From Mayfieldus sp038040285 (GTDB taxonomy: Bacteria > Actinomycetota > Thermoleophilia > Solirubrobacterales > 70-9): 64,000 bases of DNA. The notes under the pieces were generated by a model that was not told the origin of the DNA, did not search any database, and worked only from the letters and a program-made list of their open reading frames with translations. The DNA lies in assembly GCA_038040285.1 (NCBI GenBank), contig JBBPIN010000007.1, positions 1 through 64,000 on the forward strand, read 5' to 3'. This document shows positions 61,791 to 64,000 of this stretch, one piece after another (position 1 is the first letter of the stretch; each line of letters starts with the position of its first letter). A program made the position numbers and the translations under genes.

Positions 61791-62201
61791 TCAACCCTGG
61801 CGGTCGGGACCCGCGCGCTCCAGCTCGATCCGGATCAACACCCGCTTCTCACGCTGCATCCGCTCGCGGTAGTCGTCCCAGTCGGGGTTCTCGCCCGGGA
61901 AGCGCTTGTAGTAGTCGATCAGCGGTTCCATCGCTTCGGGCAGCGAGAGGATCTCCGCCACCCCGTCGACGCCGATCCACGGGCCCGGCCACTGCTCGGC
62001 GAACACGCAGAGCTGCGCGTAGGGGTCGCGGCGTAGGTTCTTGACCTTGATCGCGGTCTCGCGGCTCGAGATGATCGCCCGCCCCTCGCCGTCCACGTTG
62101 GCGATCACGGGGCTCATCTGCACCGTCCCGTCGCGCCTGCGGGTCGCCAGCACCGCGCGACGGTTCTCCCGCATGAAATCCCGGGCGCGGTCCAGGTCCA
62201 C
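61791..62201 (-). CDS. PPOX-class (F420/FMN-dependent) oxidoreductase-like protein
   Basis: 136 residues of the split-barrel PNPOx-like fold: RDFMRENRRAVLATRRRDG, VQMSPVIANVDGEGR, KVKNLRRDPYAQLCVF and the WIGVDGVAEIL segment, with a C-terminal RVLIRIELER. The sequence is closest in style to actinobacterial F420-dependent family members that reduce small substrates. GTG 62201 has a -10 box 6 bases upstream whose TAG is the stop of the RidA gene. Confidence 0.85.
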   Translation of the reverse strand: MDLDRARDFMRENRRAVLATRRRDGTVQMSPVIANVDGEGRAIISSRETAIKVKNLRRDPYAQLCVFAEQWPGPWIGVDGVAEILSLPEAMEPLIDYYKRFPGENPDWDDYRERMQREKRVLIRIELERAGPDRQG

Positions 62202-62207
62202 GGAATG

Positions 62208-62213
62208 AGGCTA
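62208..62213 (-). promoter_or_regulatory. -10 box of leaderless PPOX gene, sharing the RidA stop
   Basis: Minus-strand TAGCCT, 6 bases before the GTG at 62201; bases 62213-62211 are the TAG stop of the upstream RidA gene. Third case of this arrangement in the window. Confidence 0.5.
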
Positions 62214-62603
62214 CTCGGGCAGCTCCGCCTCAGCCTCTATCTCGACCTTCCAGCGCGGGTCGAGCAGCCCGGCGACGACAACCATCGTCGCCGCCGGCCG
62301 GGCCTGGCCGAAAACTTCTCCGTGCGCCGCCCCGACCGCGTCCGAATCGCCGGCATCGAGGATGAACATCCGCGTCCGCACAACATGTTCGAGGTCCGAC
62401 CCAGCCTCGCGCAGGGCCTCGCCGATGATCTCCAGGCAGCGATGCGCCTGCGCGGCGGGGGCAGGATCGCAAGAACCATCCGGCCAGATCGGCGCCGTGC
62501 CCGAGACGATCACCCGCCGGCCGACGCGAACGGCGCGGCTGAACCCGAAGGCCTGCTCGAAGGTCGAGCTCGAGGCAATCCGCTGAGTCTCGGCCTTACT
62601 CAC
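62211..62603 (-). CDS. RidA (YjgF/YER057c) family protein
   Basis: 130 residues. VGRRVIVSGTAPIWPDGS, AQAHRCLEIIGEALREAGSD, VVRTRMFILDAGD with the conserved Arg, and PAATMVVVAGLLDPRWKVEIE match the RidA fold, whose archetype deaminates reactive enamines. The usual CxxRVPxxxG-like ending differs (LDPRWKVEIEAEA), fitting a divergent subgroup. GTG 62603 is five bases after the SRAP gene. Confidence 0.9.
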   Translation of the reverse strand: MSKAETQRIASSSTFEQAFGFSRAVRVGRRVIVSGTAPIWPDGSCDPAPAAQAHRCLEIIGEALREAGSDLEHVVRTRMFILDAGDSDAVGAAHGEVFGQARPAATMVVVAGLLDPRWKVEIEAEAELPE

Positions 62604-62608
62604 GCTAG

Positions 62609-63340
62609 TCAGGCCGGAACCACCAGCAGCTCCGGTCCCTCGATTCCCTTGCCGACCTTGTTCAGCTTCGGGTTGGCGGGCGCGCTCTTCATTCGCTCGG
62701 CGGCCAGAGGCACGCACATCGCGACCGCGTCCTCGGAATTCAGCTCCGTGCTCAGCCACGCCGCCTCGGCCTCCGGACCGGACAGGATCACCGGCATCCG
62801 GTCGTGCACCGGCGCCACCACTTCGTTCGGGGTCGTGGTGATGATCGTGCAGCTGTAGAGCCAGTCGTCCTCCCACTCCTTGCGGGTGCAGATTCCGGCG
62901 AAGGCAAACGGCTCGCCACCGTCGACGGTGAACCGGAACGGCTGGCGGGGCTGCTTCGGGTCCTCGGACTTCAGCCACTCATAGAAGCCGTCGGCGACGA
63001 TCAGGCAGCGGTGGCGAAACTTGCCGACCAGGGGCTTGTAGGCGCGGCTCTCCAGCAGTCGCTCAGACTTGGCGTTGATCATCCGGTAGCCGACCTTGAG
63101 GTCATCGGCCCAGCGCGGCACCAGCCCCCAGCGCATTAGACGGGCCTCGCGCTCGCCCCGCGCCGCGTCTTCTTCCTCGGGCCACGAGCGGACCGTGAGC
63201 ACCTCCTGGGTCGGCGCGACGTTGTAGCGCCCACCCGCCGACTCCAACGCGCTGGAGCCGAGCGCCTTCTCAAGCTCGACCTCGAAGCGGTCGGCGACCT
63301 TCTTGGTGTCCTTGGTGGTGACTGTGAAGCGTCCGCACAT
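62609..63340 (-). CDS. SRAP domain protein (abasic-site crosslinking, YedK/HMCES)
   Basis: 243 residues beginning MCGRFTV, where Cys2 becomes N-terminal after Met removal and forms a covalent bond with abasic sites in single-stranded DNA. YNVAPTQEV, LMRWGLVPRWADD, INAKSERLLE, CLIVADGFYEWLK and the His in VHDRMPVIL complete the SRAP pattern. It protects abasic sites at stalled forks. ATG 63340 is preferred over the frame from 63406, since the Met-Cys start is essential. Confidence 0.95.
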   Translation of the reverse strand: MCGRFTVTTKDTKKVADRFEVELEKALGSSALESAGGRYNVAPTQEVLTVRSWPEEEDAARGEREARLMRWGLVPRWADDLKVGYRMINAKSERLLESRAYKPLVGKFRHRCLIVADGFYEWLKSEDPKQPRQPFRFTVDGGEPFAFAGICTRKEWEDDWLYSCTIITTTPNEVVAPVHDRMPVILSGPEAEAAWLSTELNSEDAVAMCVPLAAERMKSAPANPKLNKVGKGIEGPELLVVPA

Positions 63341-63363
63341 GGGTCCAGTGGTGCTCCCCGTAG

Positions 63364-64000
63364 CTAACCCGCGGGCGCCCGAACTTCGGGATGCTCGCGG
63401 TACCACTCGATCGTACGACCCAGGCCCTCCCGCAGGTCGACCTGCGGCCCCCAGCCGGTCATCTCACTCAGCTTGGTGCTGTCCACGTACTGGCGGTCGA
63501 TCTCACCTTCCGGGTTGCCGGTCCCGCGGATGTCGGGCTGCAGATCGGTTTCCGCGAGCTCGGCGATCAGGCGCAAGACGTCGGCAACCGCATGCGGCTC
63601 CCCACCCCCGGCGTTGAAGGCCTCACCCCGCGCCGCATCGCCGTCGAGGGCGTCGGCGATCGCCAGGTAGGCGCGCGCCGCGTCCTCGACGTAGAGAAAG
63701 TCGCGCTGCGGCGTGCCGTCGGAGCGGATCACCGGGCGGCGGCCGTCGAGCACCGCGCTCACCGCCTCCGGCACCAGGCGCGAGAAGTTGAGGTCGCCGC
63801 CCCCATAGAGGTTGGCGAAACGGGTCACCGCCACCGGGATCTGATGGCTGCGCCAATAGGTGCGGGCAAGGATGTCGGCGGCCGCCTTGCTCGCGTCATA
63901 GGCATGTACCGCACGCAGCGGGAAGTCCTCGCGGTAGGGAAGCTCATCGCTGGTGCCATAAGCCTTGTCGGAGGAGGCGAACACGACCCGCCCCACCTCG
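63364..64000 (-). CDS. Partial sugar-nucleotide epimerase/dehydratase (extended SDR)
   Basis: The C-terminal 212 residues are in the window; the Rossmann GxxGxxG start lies beyond the right edge. VVFASSDKAYG supplies the catalytic Ser/Asp region, AYDASKAAADIL the Tyr-xxx-Lys pair, and RFANLYGGGDLNFSRLVPE and GTPQRDFLYVEDAARAYL the sugar-nucleotide site. The SSDKAYG form resembles CDP-glucose or GDP-mannose 4,6-dehydratases. It would be the first gene of the SRAP-RidA group. Confidence 0.85.
   Translation of the reverse strand, partial: EVGRVVFASSDKAYGTSDELPYREDFPLRAVHAYDASKAAADILARTYWRSHQIPVAVTRFANLYGGGDLNFSRLVPEAVSAVLDGRRPVIRSDGTPQRDFLYVEDAARAYLAIADALDGDAARGEAFNAGGGEPHAVADVLRLIAELAETDLQPDIRGTGNPEGEIDRQYVDSTKLSEMTGWGPQVDLREGLGRTIEWYREHPEVRAPAG

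Overview
The window looks like chromosomal DNA from a high-GC member of the Actinobacteriota, most likely the Thermoleophilia/Solirubrobacterales side. The support is: an actinobacterial-type integration host factor (mihF), a split-PDDEXK-free recA-recX-rny-miaB-miaA-dapF gene order, RNase Y and RNase J together, an LL-diaminopimelate aminotransferase route to lysine, a pyr operon headed by pyrR, and a small secreted protein of a type I associate with that class. The taxonomic call is inference from gene content; no rRNA gene is present. Most genes lie on the minus strand.

Layout. 0-15 kb: DUF899 protein, dut, hflX, a short-chain dehydrogenase with an MBL-fold hydrolase, dapL, a SnoaL-like gene, dapF, miaA, miaB, a cupredoxin, rny, a GST-like protein, recX, recA and thpR. 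15.3-21 kb: an accessory stretch that separates recA/thpR from cinA; it has two epoxide-hydrolase-like enzymes, a SET-domain protein, a PhoD-like phosphatase, a secreted protein and several gene remnants. 21-28 kb: cinA, a RodZ-like protein, ftsK and a two-component system closed by a strong terminator. 28-45.6 kb: a long RNA/translation block (rnj, dapA, amidase, dapB, M16 peptidase, pnp, DsbA-like, peroxiredoxin, rpsO, ribF, truB, nrnA, rbfA, ylxP, infB, nusA, rimP). 45.7-59.1 kb: dtd, TPR protein, coaBC, rpoZ, gmk, mihF and the complete pyrimidine operon pyrR-pyrB-pyrC-(isochorismatase)-carA-(SnoaL)-carB-pyrK-pyrD. 59.2-64 kb: a frameshifted hydrolase, rnz, tRNA-Arg(CCG), an SRPBCC protein, an F420/FMN oxidase-like protein, a RidA protein, a SRAP protein and a partial sugar-nucleotide epimerase.

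How it works together. Four lysine/peptidoglycan genes (dapA, dapB, dapL, dapF) are present in three places, consistent with the short DapL route; the DapF here has lost both catalytic cysteines. RNA turnover is heavily represented (RNase Y without its membrane anchor, RNase J, PNPase, RNase Z, NrnA). Regulation can be read directly in several places: a PyrR-binding loop next to the pyrR ribosome site, a promoter followed by an intrinsic terminator in the rimP-nusA-infB leader, and at least fourteen genes whose -10 box (TANNNT) lies only 6-9 bases before the start codon, which predicts leaderless mRNAs. In three of these the TAG stop of the upstream gene is itself the start of the -10 box.

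Other notable items: a SnoaL-like gene locked between carA and carB by overlapping codons, a NusA with a C-terminal zinc-knuckle-like segment and acidic tail, 7-bp tandem repeats at several gene junctions and inside truB, and a shared junction cassette at the starts of cinA and carA. Frame breaks in three enzyme genes suggest either recent decay or base-calling errors.
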